From: Holtermannia corniformis
Lineage: Eukaryota > Basidiomycota > Tremellomycetes > Holtermanniales
DNA: 64,000 nt
Assembly (NCBI GenBank): GCA_001599935.1
Contig: BCIJ01000046.1
Location: 35,185 to 99,184 of the forward strand
Reading direction: 5' to 3'
A program made the translations under genes and the position numbers. Positions within the stretch are counted from its first letter, which is position 1; the number at the start of each line of letters is the position of its first letter. Below, one piece after another: positions 11,301 to 22,782 of this stretch. The notes below the pieces were generated by a model. The model did no database searches, had not been told where the DNA came from, and was given only the letters and a program-made list of their open reading frames with translations.

Positions 11301-13355
11301 TCGAGTCGGTCGTCGTCCAAGCCCACCTTTGGATGGGTATCGTGGTCATCGCCGTCGATAGCGGCAGGACGTGCGGCTTGTCTACCTTTTAAGCTTGCGT
11401 GGCTTGGCTTTGGTGGTCGTTCGGAGACTTATGCTCGTTGCCAGCCCGCAATCTTTTTGAACGCAGTCAAGTTGAAGGAATCGCGGCGAGCGGCGTCTAT
11501 CAAGCTTGTGTCTACAATGTCAGCACAGAAATTGACATCGCACAGTACCCACGACACTGTACTCGACGGTTCACGCTGCTCTTGTCGACTGAGATCTTGC
11601 CATAGGGGCCGCACGCTGGACGTGGCCCAACGTAGGCCGGAGCCAGCACAGCATAGCTCAGAGAGAGAGGCGCAGAAGTGGTCAGCAGCTGGGGCGCGAG
11701 CTTGTAAAGTCAAAGGTGGTCCATGAGATGGATGCATCACTATCTACGGACGCCGGCCGGGAAGAGGGGCAGCGCTTAACCCCTCACGTTGCCTAACTCC
11801 GCTAGACACCGAACCCCAGGTACAACTAGCAAGCGTTTAGCATCCTACTAGCAGTTGCGACCGGGCTATGCGCTTGCGACGTGTGCTCTGCATTTCAGCA
11901 GTTAGAATACATGTTCGTCTCTTGGTACCATCGAGTCATGAGCGCATAGCAGCTCACGCAGAGTCACGCAAGCGCACAGAGTCGACAGCTCTGCCTGTCG
12001 TACCGCTCGTATGATTTACTATACAAACTGCAAGGAAGCTGAAGGGGTGGGTCCTGCGGTACTTCAAACGAGTGTATTGAAAGCATCGTCGTGACGCTAC
12101 CCTTCGGGTAGCGGTTGCAAGGCCTTTGCTTAGGCAAGGGTCATCGTGTTTGCGGCAAATTCGCGCAAATGCATCACCGACGATGTTCAAAAAGCGACGA
12201 AGACTGTGCCCGTTTCATTCACGTTTTGGCAGATTGGTGTCGGCTGGTGTAGCTGTCGTGATCACAGCGTCTCAGCTTCAGGCATCATGTACTGGAGTGA
12301 CGATGATGCAGTCGGGTCCGAGTACAAGCAGGGCGTTACTAGACAATGCGCAAGCGGAGCCACGAAGCCGGATACGTACAATCGCACCCCTCCGTCGAGC
12401 CGGTCCGGCGTGACTGAGCGCACTGGAAGACGTCGACATCGCATGGTTACAGTACGTTGGCGCTCACGATGTTTCGATGCGCCAGCCGTTCGTGACGCTT
12501 CTTGTTGGATTGACTGCCTGGAAATCGGATGCCACGCAAGCTTATCCGGCCCGCCCTAGACCTTGCTTCAGCACTGTAGCTGATCGTCTTGCAACCCTCA
12601 GCTGCCACCTGTCAGGCAATCTGAACCAATTGACCCATGCCGATGTAGACCGACGTTGCGGACAGCGCGATACTCTTGCACGAGCCTGCTGCGCGCGCCC
12701 AGTACAGCGCCTACCCTCGTCACTGCGCCCATCCGAGCCCGCTTGCTCACAGCTACTGGCCCTGGCTTGACCTTGACTCTCTCACAGGATGCTCCGGTCA
12801 GGGCTTGTAGTATTGTGCATACGCCCGTCGGCAGAGGCAAGGAACATTCGCATACGCAGGGTTTATCCACTGTTTCAAGACTTGCTCTTTTTGGTCACGG
12901 CATCAGCATCGGATTCGTCTCGGACACGTCTCGGCCACGGCTCGGTGTAGCAGACTTCTGTTCTATAGTCAACATATCCTAGTCATTCGGTGATATTTCC
13001 AGCTTCCTTCGCCAGTGAGTCTGCAGTAGTAGGTGGTGTACTAAGTGCGATGCGACTTGACGGGGATGCCGCCAGTCTGCCATTACGCGGCGGCTGCGAA
13101 AGACAGGCGAGCATACGCTTGTGCACACTGAGCAACAGGACTCAGGCCGACTAGCCTGTCATAAAGTATGGTCAGTTTTCGAGACCAGGCCCAGTCATCT
13201 CGTCGAGCAGACATAGGTCGACGACGATGCATGGCTTCCAAACAGTGTGTCATGTTACTATACAATACAAGTCTACGTCTCCAGTTAAAGACCCTCTGAG
13301 CTGTATCGCATCTGCGTGGGTAAGCGACTGATTACCAGTAGGATCTTTCGCGCAC
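11301..13355. other. long intergenic spacer between copies, no supported gene
   Basis: I see only short unconnected frames on both strands. One minus-strand frame ending near 11430 (VNFCADIVDTSLIDAARR) looks protein-like but has no recognisable partner exon. No tRNA, rRNA or long repeat was found. Confidence 0.4.
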
Positions 13356-16300
13356 CTAGGCTGCCACCCAGGTGAAGTACTCGTTCATTTCCACCTTGCC
13401 ATCGACCCTCACCTCCCACCAGATCCTCTGCTGGACCCACACTGGCATCTCATCAAATTGTCTCACGCCCTGGTTCACCTCGAGCGCAGCTCGTTTCTGT
13501 TGCGGTCGACCGTTCGGGTTGATGTGATTGCGACAGTTGTGCTGAGGGCTAGGAGCTGCGGTACCGAACCCGACCCAGCCGCATTCTTGGCATACGGCGC
13601 GGAAGCCAGGCTTGCGTTTGGGGTTCTTTACAAGGCTCAATAGCTTCTTGTATGGCTCGATGTGAGCAGGGTGTGGTGCCTGCAACGCGAAGCGTGGATC
13701 GGGCGTGATCGTGGAGACGTTTGATGATAGATGGCGATTGCCGAGCTGGGTGGCGAGCCACGCGGGTGAGGTGTTTGGGTGGACAAGCAGCGACGTTTCC
13801 GACGCCGGTGGTTCTTCCGGCAGCCAGACATGTGTCGTCCTCAGCCCCGTCCATGCGTCGCTGACCTGTTGCAGCGTCGCTGCAATAAGCTGTAGTGCGT
13901 CGAGTTGAGCTTCCCAGTGTTCCTCGAGCGTTTGAAGCAACGCAGCCGGACTGAGATCGTCATCGGTGTCGAGCTCTTGATCATACTCCACGTCGTCGCC
14001 ATCGTCCTCGACTGCACTGTCGTCACCATCGCTCTCGTAGCCCATTAAGCTGCCTTCATCGCCTTCGATCTCGTAGTCGGCGCTTGGTTCCGAGCCGTCG
14101 TCGCTGGCGTCGCCGTCGCGCTCTTCCACATGCTCGCCCTCGCTGACCTCGTCCTCGGTCGCGATCTCTTCTTGGTCCTCCTCTTCTTCTGACGCAAGGA
14201 CATAGCCAGCGTTCCACTTGACTGTTGTCGGATCTTTCCCTTGAGCGAGGTAGGAGTGGCAGACCTCTGTGTATGCGGCCAGGCCGACATGGGGGTGAGC
14301 GAGAAGGTCGTCTTGAAAAACAAGCGGCTTGGCGAGAACGCCACAAGCGCGGTCGCGGGTACGGCCGTCTTTCGAGCTGTTGCCATTGGCCTCCATGACA
14401 GCCTGGACGCCTTCGCAGCCGTGTCGACCATTCTGATCCGTCAAAGCCCACACACCGCAATGAAGGCACGAAATCGCCAAATACTGATGCCGCGGGTCTT
14501 CAAAGGCTTGAGGAAATTTTGCCATATCCGCTAGTGCCATCGGCAGCGTGATGGTGGATGTGAAGGATATCCGGGGGCGGTTCTCGGTGTACTCGCGGAG
14601 GTGTACGTTGTACAGCTCCATCCGCTTGGCTTGCGTAAGGTCAATGCCGGCTATCTGTTCGAGGCGCTGCTTGCTCATGTTCATGTTGGTGTTGCGCTTG
14701 GCGCCTAGCCACCATGCTTCCACTTGCTCGTCATCGTAGTGATGTGGCCGGGGTGGGAGGTTGCTCGAATCAAGGGGGATTCCCTCCTCAAACTTGGCGA
14801 GACGGACAGCAGTGACTTGTTGGAACTGAGCCATGCGCTCATCTGAGAACGGGAGCCCCGCGGTGTAGTAATGGCGCAAGTGGTCGTTGGCTCTCGCCGT
14901 TCTGCCGCCTCGGCCGATCACTGCTCGGAACTGTCGGCGTCAGTGGACGACCGCTCTTATAGCAACGGAACTTACCTCTTCACCCTCACCAGTAGCATCC
15001 GCGTCAGCGAGCGCTTTGGCAAACGATGCCTTGCCGCGCTCGGAGCCAAGCCACCCTTGCCGCTCCCTGAGCGCTTGACGCGCTTCTTCGAGTGCAGCGT
15101 TGAGGCCGCGGCGTTGGCACTCGGCGACAACACGCTTTCGTGCAGCGACGAACCATGCGCGTTGAAGTTCGTCATCTGCGGGTGGCGGATCTGAGCGACT
15201 GATCGCCGCCACAATCTCCTCAGCAACAGCTGCAACAATCTCGGAGAGCTGAGTCATGCGTGCAAGGGCGCGTGCCACAGTCGGGTCGTACTTCATGCGT
15301 CCATGGTGGGTCTGCAAAGTTTCAGCGGTCTGATAGAACGGCGAATTGGCGCTTACCATGAACACCACCAAAGTCCAGAATGCGGCTCTGACTGGCCCGA
15401 TCCGGCAGACGATAACACACCCTTGCCAGTCGATCCATCCTGGCGGATACAGTTCGCGCCACTTCTTGCCAACGTAGCCGGGGTGGACGGTGGCAAACAG
15501 ACTCAGAACGTCGACGGTCTCACCGGCGAGAAACCGGTCAAGTACATTGTTGGAGTCGGCCGTCTGTGTTTCGAAAATGTCCGACATGGCCCCAGACATC
15601 ATCAAGTTCGCCGTCTGATGGCGTCAGCTAACTCGCTCGCCAGGTGAACTGCACTCACCTTTGCACTGAGCACTCGCATTACCAGGAATCGACAGCGCAC
15701 GAGATAGCGCACGAGAACGATGATTGCAAGCCAAACATGTCGATGGCGCAGACACACGGCCCACAAGTCGCAGAATCCGCCAAAGGTGGGTACCAGCTCG
15801 GCCGTGGTCCGTTCGGCCTCTGGTCGACAGCCCATGGCTAGCGCTCTCATCCTCTTGGCCAGCGCGGGTCCAGGTCCGACTGTGGCTCCGTAGAAGCCCG
15901 CCTCGGGGTGGGTTTGGGCCTTGGCGCCCTCGTGGGTGATGTCCTTGCCGATGAGGACCGACAGCGCGCGGCCGCCTGGCATCACTCGGAAGGACGTTGC
16001 CTCCCGTTTTGCGGCGGCGAGGGGGATGTTGCGTGCGAGCGAGCCCTCGTCGGTGCCAGCCACGCCAGCGTTCCCGATCAGCTTGCCAGTGTCAGGCAGT
16101 TCGGCGAAAAGCTTGACCGAGCTGTCGAAATCCCGCTTACACTGGCGGATAAGTGCCGCGGAGGGCAGCTCGACCTCGTCATCGACCAGCACTGATCGAG
16201 TCTGCTGCAGGTCGCGAAACTCGTACAGGTGGTAGAATCCGCCCGGGGCGGAGTTCAGGCAGAGACCAGCCATCGAGCCGACAAGCGCGCGCTCGGCAGC

Positions 16301-17360
16301 TTGCAAGTCGCCACGGGCGCGTAAGCCCAAGGAGCTGCAGGCAACTTGCGTCTTGAAGCGGTAGATCTTCCATGAAGCCGCTGGCTTGTCGTGCTCAAGC
16401 CGCCATTTTGCGGCGACATTGACAAAGCGAGAGAATCTTGTGCATGAGCCTTTTTCGATGTCGGTGGTGATGCGCTGAAGCGGATCGACTTTGACGGTGA
16501 TACCGCCATATTTCACAAAGGCCTTGTTGTGGCCGTCCTGACGTGAGATAGCGAGTTGTGCGAGCATGTGATGGGCCCAAGGGGCGTCGGCTGAGATGGT
16601 CAGTAAAGGAAGCTAGACAGCAGCACCGGACTCACCAGGATGAGACATGGCGTATGCCTCGAGCTCACTTTGGAGCCATTCGACTTCATCGTCTTCGTAG
16701 CGCCGCACGCGGAGATAGAGCTGCCAAGAGCCCTCTTCGTCGTCGCCCGTGTCAGAGTCTGCATCCTCTCCGTCTTCGTCCAAGTCGATGGGAGCCGACA
16801 GGGCCTCGAGCCTTTGGCGCTTGCACGGCGTGATGGGTTTCACAGAGCGCTTTCGTTTGGCGCCCGTCGGTGTCTCGTCGGCATCGTCGGCGTCGTCGGC
16901 GTCGGCGTCGGCGTCGGCGTCAGCGTCAGCGTTATCGTCGGCATCGGCGTCCTCGGCGTCGGCTTCCTCGTAAACTCCCACCACCTCGAACGTCTCGAAT
17001 GTAGATGGGTCGGCCGACAGCGGGTTGACGGCGTTGACGAGAATATCATACGCCGCGGGTTGGATCTGGCCATGTCAGCGTGAGAACCTGCAGTGCGGCA
17101 CTCACGATCTCGAGCTCGCCCGCCAGCACATCGCTCTCATCTAGCGCCCTGCGCATGCCGTCGACCCACGATTCGAAGCGCTCCTTTTGATCATCTGCCT
17201 CGGCAAACCCATCTTGCAAAAGCGCCCTTGCTGACTGCGATACCGTGTATGAGTACTCGCCAAGCTCGCCACTGATGATGTCCGGTACCAGACTCGGCGT
17301 GACTTGTTCGGGTTCTTGAATCGGTGGGGCTGCCAGGATGGAATGAACAGCAGCGGCCAT
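13356..17360 (-). CDS. copy B: intact large protein with GIY-YIG-like core and two C2HC-type zinc clusters
   Basis: There are six exons: 17106-17360, 16636-17065, 15659-16590, 15357-15614, 14976-15311 and 13356-14930. Their lengths sum to 3,786 nt (1,261 residues), with introns of 40-45 nt and perfect GT...AG ends. Order along the protein: an N-terminal helical region; an Asp/Ala repeat with a basic KRKR patch; a core with KYGGIT (about 255-260), R268, a strand KIYRF, E328 and N341, spaced as in GIY-YIG nucleases; a hydrophobic stretch (VWLAIIVLVRYLV); an Arg/Ala-rich helical segment; and two clusters, CxxC-x11-HGC (about 892-909) and CxxC-x13-HxC (about 1184-1203). The family is unrecognised. 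The nuclease reading is inference from motif order; a canonical GIY tyrosine strand is not evident. A paralogue and a fragment lie just downstream. Confidence 0.7.
16861..16975 (-). repeat. GTC/GGC trinucleotide-like tract encoding an Asp/Ala repeat
   Basis: An imperfect array of gac-gcc units (seen as gtcggc on the plus strand) encodes an acidic low-complexity stretch dominated by Asp-Ala within exon 2 of copy B. In copy A the homologous array is shorter and preceded by a one-base loss. Such arrays expand and contract readily. Confidence 0.8.
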
Positions 17361-19070
17361 GTTGATTGCGAGAGCTACCAGTCGTGTCAGTGAGTGGTCT
17401 GCAGGTGGTATCATAGCGCCGGTTGCGACAGTGCGTGCACGAAAAGGGCGAAGAAGCGCGACAGCCCAGTGCAGCAAGCAATGGTGACGCTGTGAGAGGA
17501 TTGCGTGTACACGATGCGACTACACGCGCTGCTTGTTTGCTGATGGTCAAGCCCGCCCAAGGAAGACCTGTACGCTACAGAGTCTCTTGTCGGAGCAGAT
17601 GCCACTGGTGCTCAAGCGGATCGGGGGTGGCAAGTGCAACGCGCAGACCGGATGCCACGGACGCGCCGATAGACAGCTTAGAGTGCCCCTCGCAAACGCA
17701 TACCGACCCGGAGCAGTCCTTTCTGCTCACAGACCGTATGGCGACATGGCACGTAGACGCATCGCTGGGCCCGGCCCAATGCCGAGCAAGGGCCCGCCGA
17801 GATGGCCCAGATTGTGCGCTTGTTTCTCAATGACGATTCGCGCTGTTCGCAGCGCAGAGCGCTGCGTTCATGTAGGCTTTGCTAACGATCGTTGGCAGAT
17901 TCTACTCTCGGTGACTGAGGCGAGATCCGCTCTGACACTCGGCCATGCAGTGTTGTCGAACACGCTCTGTGCGTCACTTGCAAGGCTCGTTGACATAGGT
18001 TGTCATCGCAGCCTGCTGCGAGAGGATGAAGCGACCATGGTGATGCCGCTGCGCCAGCGAGTGGATGTGATCGGCCTATCCACCTCTGCGAAGAGGGGCA
18101 ACTGCCATGCGCAAATTTCAATGCGCGTCACGCCTGCGCCATGAGTGCTGCTCACGCGAGGCAGCCTCGACGAGTCCAAGAGACACAGATGGGTTCATAC
18201 CGCGGTCGCACCCGAGCGCATCATCTGTGAATTGACGACAGCGCGCTTGGGTGCTACCTCGGACTTGTGCTTGACAGAGGCTTGAAGCCTTGCTGCGCAG
18301 GACCGGCACCTCAGGCCAGATGACAAGGTAAAAGGTGCAAACGTGACGTGCTAGTGGCAGCATCGACCTTGACACAGCGTCTCGGACAGGTCGAGCACCG
18401 GCCGAGAGGATGCTGCACAGACGCCGCGCCGCGTCGAGCGTGATGGCGATGAAGAATGGAACTGGCTGTTCACGAAACGAACACGGGGTAAAGCACAGTT
18501 GAAGCGCTGCATGACAGTCGCAGCGACCGGCTCGAGATGCAACTGATGCGGCGTGTACTGCCAGACGGGCGATCAGGGCCGGCCCGTTTGCCGCTGGCGA
18601 CCAACGGGTGGCAAGCGCTGTGGTCACGCTCGACTGTTCATCGGTATGAGAGTGCGATAGCTGTTCGACGACACTGCTTGATCAGCGTGCTACCCCCAGC
18701 CGAGGACCGGAGATCGATACGCGCACGGGCTACGCGAAGATCATGCACGGATGAACGGATCGGTGGCGACGATCAGCGCGATGCGTTTGCACGCGGAAGC
18801 TCGGCAAGGAATAGCGCGTCTGTCAAGCAGGCCGAGCGACACTGATCATGTAAGCGATGCAAATGCGGAGCGTGCAAAGATGGAAGCAGACGGTAGCACG
18901 ATCCAGACGATCAGAACCGGTACAACAGCCGGGATCGGCACACTCAACGATTGACGGAACGTCGGAGCGAGTGCCACTCCACCAGACGCGTCAGTGACAC
19001 ACAGAACGACATCGGTGCGAGAAGCTCGTTGCGGGACACGACTCGATCAGACGAAAGCAGGCACGTAAAC
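17361..19070. other. intergenic, no supported gene
   Basis: No convincing coding frame was found upstream of copy B. A minus-strand frame around 18118-18627 contains VPFFIAITLDAARRLCSIL, which could be coding, but it lacks recognisable homology and clear splice partners. The copy B promoter must lie in its first few hundred bases. Confidence 0.35.
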
Positions 19071-19076
19071 TCACTC

Positions 19077-19600
19077 TAGGCTATCGAGACGATGATAGGG
19101 CCGAGAGAGTCGTCGATTGGCGCGAGACGGTTGATGGTGCAGACCTTGTGATACGCGAGGTCGGGCGAGTAGGCGTTGAAGCGGAGCGGACTGGGTGGGC
19201 GGCGTCAGGCAAAGCTGGGAGAGCAGAGACGTGGGCTACGCACGAAGCGAGATGAGGATGCCACGGTAAGGCAAGAGCGAGGACGGCGTTGAAGCGGCGC
19301 AGGCTGGGTGGGCGGGGTCAGGGGAAGCTGAGGGAGCGCAGAGACGCGAGCTACTCACTGGTTGAGATGGATTCTTGAGCTGATCTCTGACGCAGCCAGG
19401 CGAGTGGGTGGGTCGAGCGCTCGCGGTGATGGGTGAGGAGGGCGATCAGACGATCTGGATGGTGAGCGAGACGACTGCGACGCTGTACGGGACGAGAGAG
19501 TGTGGGAACGGGAGCCTGTGCGTTGAGACAAGAGGACAGGATCATGACCAGGCACGTATGAGTGTGCAGCGAGTGAGCAGCAACGATACATTGCATGCCT
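19077..19600 (-). CDS. possible small spliced gene of unknown function (uncertain)
   Basis: Three minus-strand exons can be joined by two introns with good ends: GTGAGTAGC...CACCCAG (about 19304-19358) and GTGCGTAGC...CACCCAG (about 19190-19243). The joined frame reads ...RFNAVLALALPWHPHLAS, then PLRFNAYSPDLAYHKV, then NRLAPIDDSLGPIIVSIA and a stop. The two introns and the exon starts after them are copies of each other (see the direct repeats). I do not recognise the protein and could not find a clear start codon. The upstream exon is Ser/Arg-rich and may not be coding. Confidence 0.3.
19172..19243. repeat. direct repeat unit 1 (72 bp), intron plus exon edge
   Basis: It matches 19285-19358 at roughly 80-85% by eye, sharing the blocks ggcgttgaagcgg, ctgggtgggcgg, gtcagg and gcagagacg. 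On the minus strand it spans a complete GT...AG intron-like segment plus the first codons of the next exon. Confidence 0.7.
19285..19358. repeat. direct repeat unit 2 (74 bp), intron plus exon edge
   Basis: This is the second copy of the unit at 19172-19243; the starts are 113 bp apart. Both keep the minus-strand GT donor and CACCCAG acceptor, pointing to a local duplication of an intron/exon boundary. Confidence 0.7.
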
Positions 19601-20589
19601 GTACATCACGCCAGCGGGTGACGCAGGGTCTCTGGCATGCACCGCACCCTGATAGATATCTACCTTGTAGCTGCTGGTAGGTATACTTGTCTGTCCGACG
19701 TCGGCAGATCACTCGTTGACAGTGCACGTCACAACACAGGGAGGAAGCGCCGATCAGTGGCGGTGGCACTTGGCCTACTTTCGCCGCCGAACCTGAAAAT
19801 GGTCCGATGATCTCTCGAAAGGCTCCGTATGCCGAATGGCTGAGCCCAGACGCAAGGGTTCCCTGCCATGATGAAATCATACGCAGCGTGTCGCAAGTTA
19901 ACAGGAGGCGAGCGCGTTGGCAAAGTGCTTGGGTGGCGATGACCCTCAGCAGAGCCAGGGGCTGCGCCAGTCAGGAGACAACACTGAAGGAAGCGGGCAA
20001 GAACATGCGAGCCCAGGTTTTGTGTCCCCGACCCGCTGTGATGAGCCCTCGACTGACACATGAGCCAGGGGGGGGGGGGGGGGTAGGCTGCGGCCATCGT
20101 ACGGTCACTGGGCTAGGGAAGGCGCAGTAGTATCTGGGCTTTAGTGCGATGAAGCTCACGGTAGAGCTGCGCTTCAACCCACCCGCACGCGCCATGGGAG
20201 CTCGAGCCGATGTCCGGTTCAGCGCCAATGCGCGAGTAGTCTCCGCCGTTGTGCAGCTGCCGGTCACTGCAAACGATTAGCGTAACGTCAGCGCCGGTGC
20301 ACAATATTCTTGACAGACTTCGCCCATGGCTGCTGCTGAGCAGGACCTGTTTGTATGCGCTTGACGGCTATCGGTCAGAAGTCGAGCCCGTCATCCACCT
20401 GGACGTCTGCGCTTGTATCCACAGGTAGCACGCGATGGCGACCACAGCTTTGTCTAGAGGTAGTGATCGTTACATGACGAGCGCGGCGCCGCTCTGAGAC
20501 ACGCATTTTCTGCGTGTGAGTTGAATGGTATGTGACATAGCTTGGTGAAAATCAGGGCTGATGCTGGCGTTGTTGTAGAAACCATCAAG
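19601..20589. other. intergenic with a G16 homopolymer (20068-20083)
   Basis: No supported coding frame was found. The uninterrupted run of 16 G at 20068-20083 is the most notable feature and is a likely slippage or assembly-error site. Confidence 0.5.
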
Positions 20590-20682
20590 GGACAAATGGC
20601 CGAGAGGTCTAAGGCGCATGCTTCAGGATTTTCATATCACCACGCATGTCTTCGGGCGTGGGTTCGAATCCCACTTTGTTCA
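20590..20682 (+). tRNA. tRNA-Leu (anticodon CAG) with a 15-nt intron
   Basis: The cloverleaf is complete. The acceptor is GGACAAA (20590-20596) with TTTGTTC (20675-20681) and discriminator A. The D arm is GCC...GGC. The anticodon stem is CATGC (20617-20621) with GCATG (20644-20648), and the loop holds CAG at 20624-20626 after T33. A 15-nt intron follows position 37, the usual nuclear location. A long type-II variable arm (20649-20657) and a T arm GTGGG TTCGAAT CCCAC complete it. The variable arm plus the A discriminator fit leucine, decoding CUG. T runs at 20687-20691 and 20694-20698 can terminate Pol III. No CCA is encoded, as expected for a nuclear gene. Confidence 0.93.
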
Positions 20683-20698
20683 CAACTTTTTGCTTTTT

Positions 20699-21962
20699 GC
20701 GAGCACCGTCTGTGGCGGGTTAGGACCCGTTTCGAGGTGCCTTTTTTTTGCTGGAGTCACGTGACTCGGCTTTAACCGTGAACTGCCAGCTGCGACTTCT
20801 GTAGTGGCTGATGCCTATGCCTTGCACTCAAATTGGCTGGACTCGTCGTGTACCAACCGATGCCCTAATTGCAGGCTCTGTCTTGTAGAGCCCCTCCTAG
20901 TCGAGTACCAAGGAGAAGGCTACTCACGTCATGTGCCGCCACACAGCATGCTATGTACGATAAGTATCTTCACTAGCCTGTTTGAGTCATAATGGGAGGC
21001 CGCGTATACTCCGAAAGACAACCGCTATCCTCTTGAATACCAGCTCGTCTGGATTTGGAGCTACCTCAATATGGCAGCGCGTAGCTTTGACCTTCCCAGT
21101 GCGCAACGAAGATGTAGCGAGAGCTGCCCGAGGCACTTGGTAGGGGGCCTACCGCGGTCAGCTGGGTCGGACGCCGATGCCAGTCTCAAGCAGGGCTGCG
21201 AAGAAGGAGTGAATGAATAGCGTGCGACGGTGTTTCGCGGGCACGCCGGATCCTAAGGGCGTGGTGGGTTTAGCAGCCGGAGTGGTTGGGATACGTGGGC
21301 TGAGCAGCAGACGTGAACCGTCACAGGCTCGGCGCGCTCGGCAGCCCATGATGGTAGCCACTCGCTCAAAGTGTGAGTCGCAACGGGCGTAAGCGCAAGG
21401 TCAGCAAGATTCGTCATCGAACCGATTGGAGAGTCTTGATATGTCGGGCCGGTGGTGAGAGGGAAAGGCGGATTCGTCCTATCACTTCAGCTCCGCGCGG
21501 GCTCGGCGGTGGCTCCCCAGTTTGCATAGCGCTCGTTCACGCGATCCAGAGAACTCTCACGCTTAGGCCCCGAATGCTCTCTTTCGTCGTTCAGCACAAA
21601 GGTTCAAGTCCGCAGTCAGCCGGCGCCAGTCGACGCCTCTCGCCGAGCGCGGGGCGAGTATGCGCGCCCGTGATACTGACCAGCTGGACTCTCGCCTGAG
21701 CGCAGCGTCTTTTCACGACTGTTCACGAGTCGTAAACGACCGAGAGCCACCACACTCGATCAAGTCTCGGCTGTCAGCTGAACCAGCCTACAGTAACGTC
21801 GCACCGCCACACCGCGACTACAGGAAGCTCGGGAACTGTGAGCGAATTCCAATGGGCAGAGGCGCTACCTCGCGGGTAGACGTCAACGCAGGTGCCTACC
21901 TCTCTCCTCTGCCTCTTGCCGCATCATTAAAAATCACGGTTGCATACAATATGGTGATACAA
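20699..21962. other. intergenic, no supported gene
   Basis: About 1.26 kb lie between the tRNA and CIA2 without a recognisable coding frame. The short frames on both strands are Arg-rich and look like shadows. This is the 3' flank of CIA2 and marks the end of the gene-poor stretch. Confidence 0.4.
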
Positions 21963-22618
21963 TCAAGACTGCAGCGCCGCGCCGGTCGCACCCGTCTGCA
22001 GCGGACCCCCACGCTGACCTGCACTCGCCAAGCAGCCTTCGACGACATCGAGCAGGTGACGGTTTTCGAGTGCGGCTTGAACGCGTTCCTTGTCGTTGAG
22101 CTGCTTGTTGACGGCGTGTTCGGATTGATGCATGCCGGCCTTGATCCTGAGATCGACTTTGTACCTGGGCGGGAGGGCGCGAAGGAGGCGAACGCGGAGG
22201 GAGAGGCCTGCGCGTCAGTCTAGCCCTATACGGAAGACGTACCAATCAGAGTGGCCATGCTGCAATGAGGGATCGTCGGGGTCAACTCGACCAGCACATG
22301 ATTCTTGGCCACCTTGATCTGATCCAGGGTGACGACGGCGAGCTGCTCGAGTGTGAGGGGGTGTTCTGGATCCGTGATTGACCGCAGGAGATCTAAAGTC
22401 AGCACAGGCAACGGTGGCGAACACGTACCAAACACTTCTTGGGCGTCAATCTCCTCTTCGTCGTCGTCCGATTCGAGGCTGCCGTCGAATTGCTCCTCCT
22501 GCCAGAGTGCTCGGATCGCCTGCTTGCCTTTGAGATCGGCATGCGCTCCTCGCCGACTGGGTTTGCTGCTGGACGCGAGGATCGTCGGGTTCGAGTTGTC
22601 GAGGGCTCGTGCGGACAT
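21963..22618 (-). CDS. CIA2: Cia2 (MIP18/FAM96) cytosolic Fe-S targeting factor
   Basis: The protein begins [14 protein letters not shown], then an acidic linker. The conserved domain follows: [18 protein letters not shown], then [17 protein letters not shown] with the reactive cysteine, then RSLPPRFKV and [17 protein letters not shown]. These are hallmarks of the Cia2/FAM96 family (DUF59-like fold), the targeting subunit that, with Cia1 and Met18, hands Fe-S clusters to nuclear and cytosolic apoproteins. There are at least two introns (about 22227-22250 and 22393-22430). The C-terminal tail after [13 protein letters not shown] is short and Gly/Gln-rich. It is divergent from the SDHAF4 gene with 164 bp between the starts. 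Confidence 0.9.
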
Positions 22619-22782
22619 GGTGGACCAGCTTTCACGGCGTTCAAGACGTTCTAAGTGATGCTATCTGCAGTGCAGTGATGGACGCGTCGAAAGGTCAACG
22701 GCCGAGACTGACGTCGGGCGATGCAAAAGGTCCCGCTCCGATCAGTCATCCAACCGACAACCTCTTCAACACCGTAGCAACC
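22619..22782. promoter_or_regulatory. shared intergenic region of the divergent CIA2 and SDHAF4 genes
   Basis: Only 164 bp separate the two start codons, so both promoters must lie here or overlap the 5' ends. No defined site was recognised. The role is inferred from the arrangement. Confidence 0.4.

Noticed and set aside
13356..17360. Copy B as a retrotransposon of the Penelope type (RT plus GIY-YIG)
   Set aside because: No reverse-transcriptase motifs, terminal repeats or flanking duplications were seen, and the gene has conventional introns.
18118..18627. Minus-strand frame with VPFFIAITLDAARRLC as a gene
   Set aside because: No homology, no supporting splice partners and several plausible shadows; left as intergenic.
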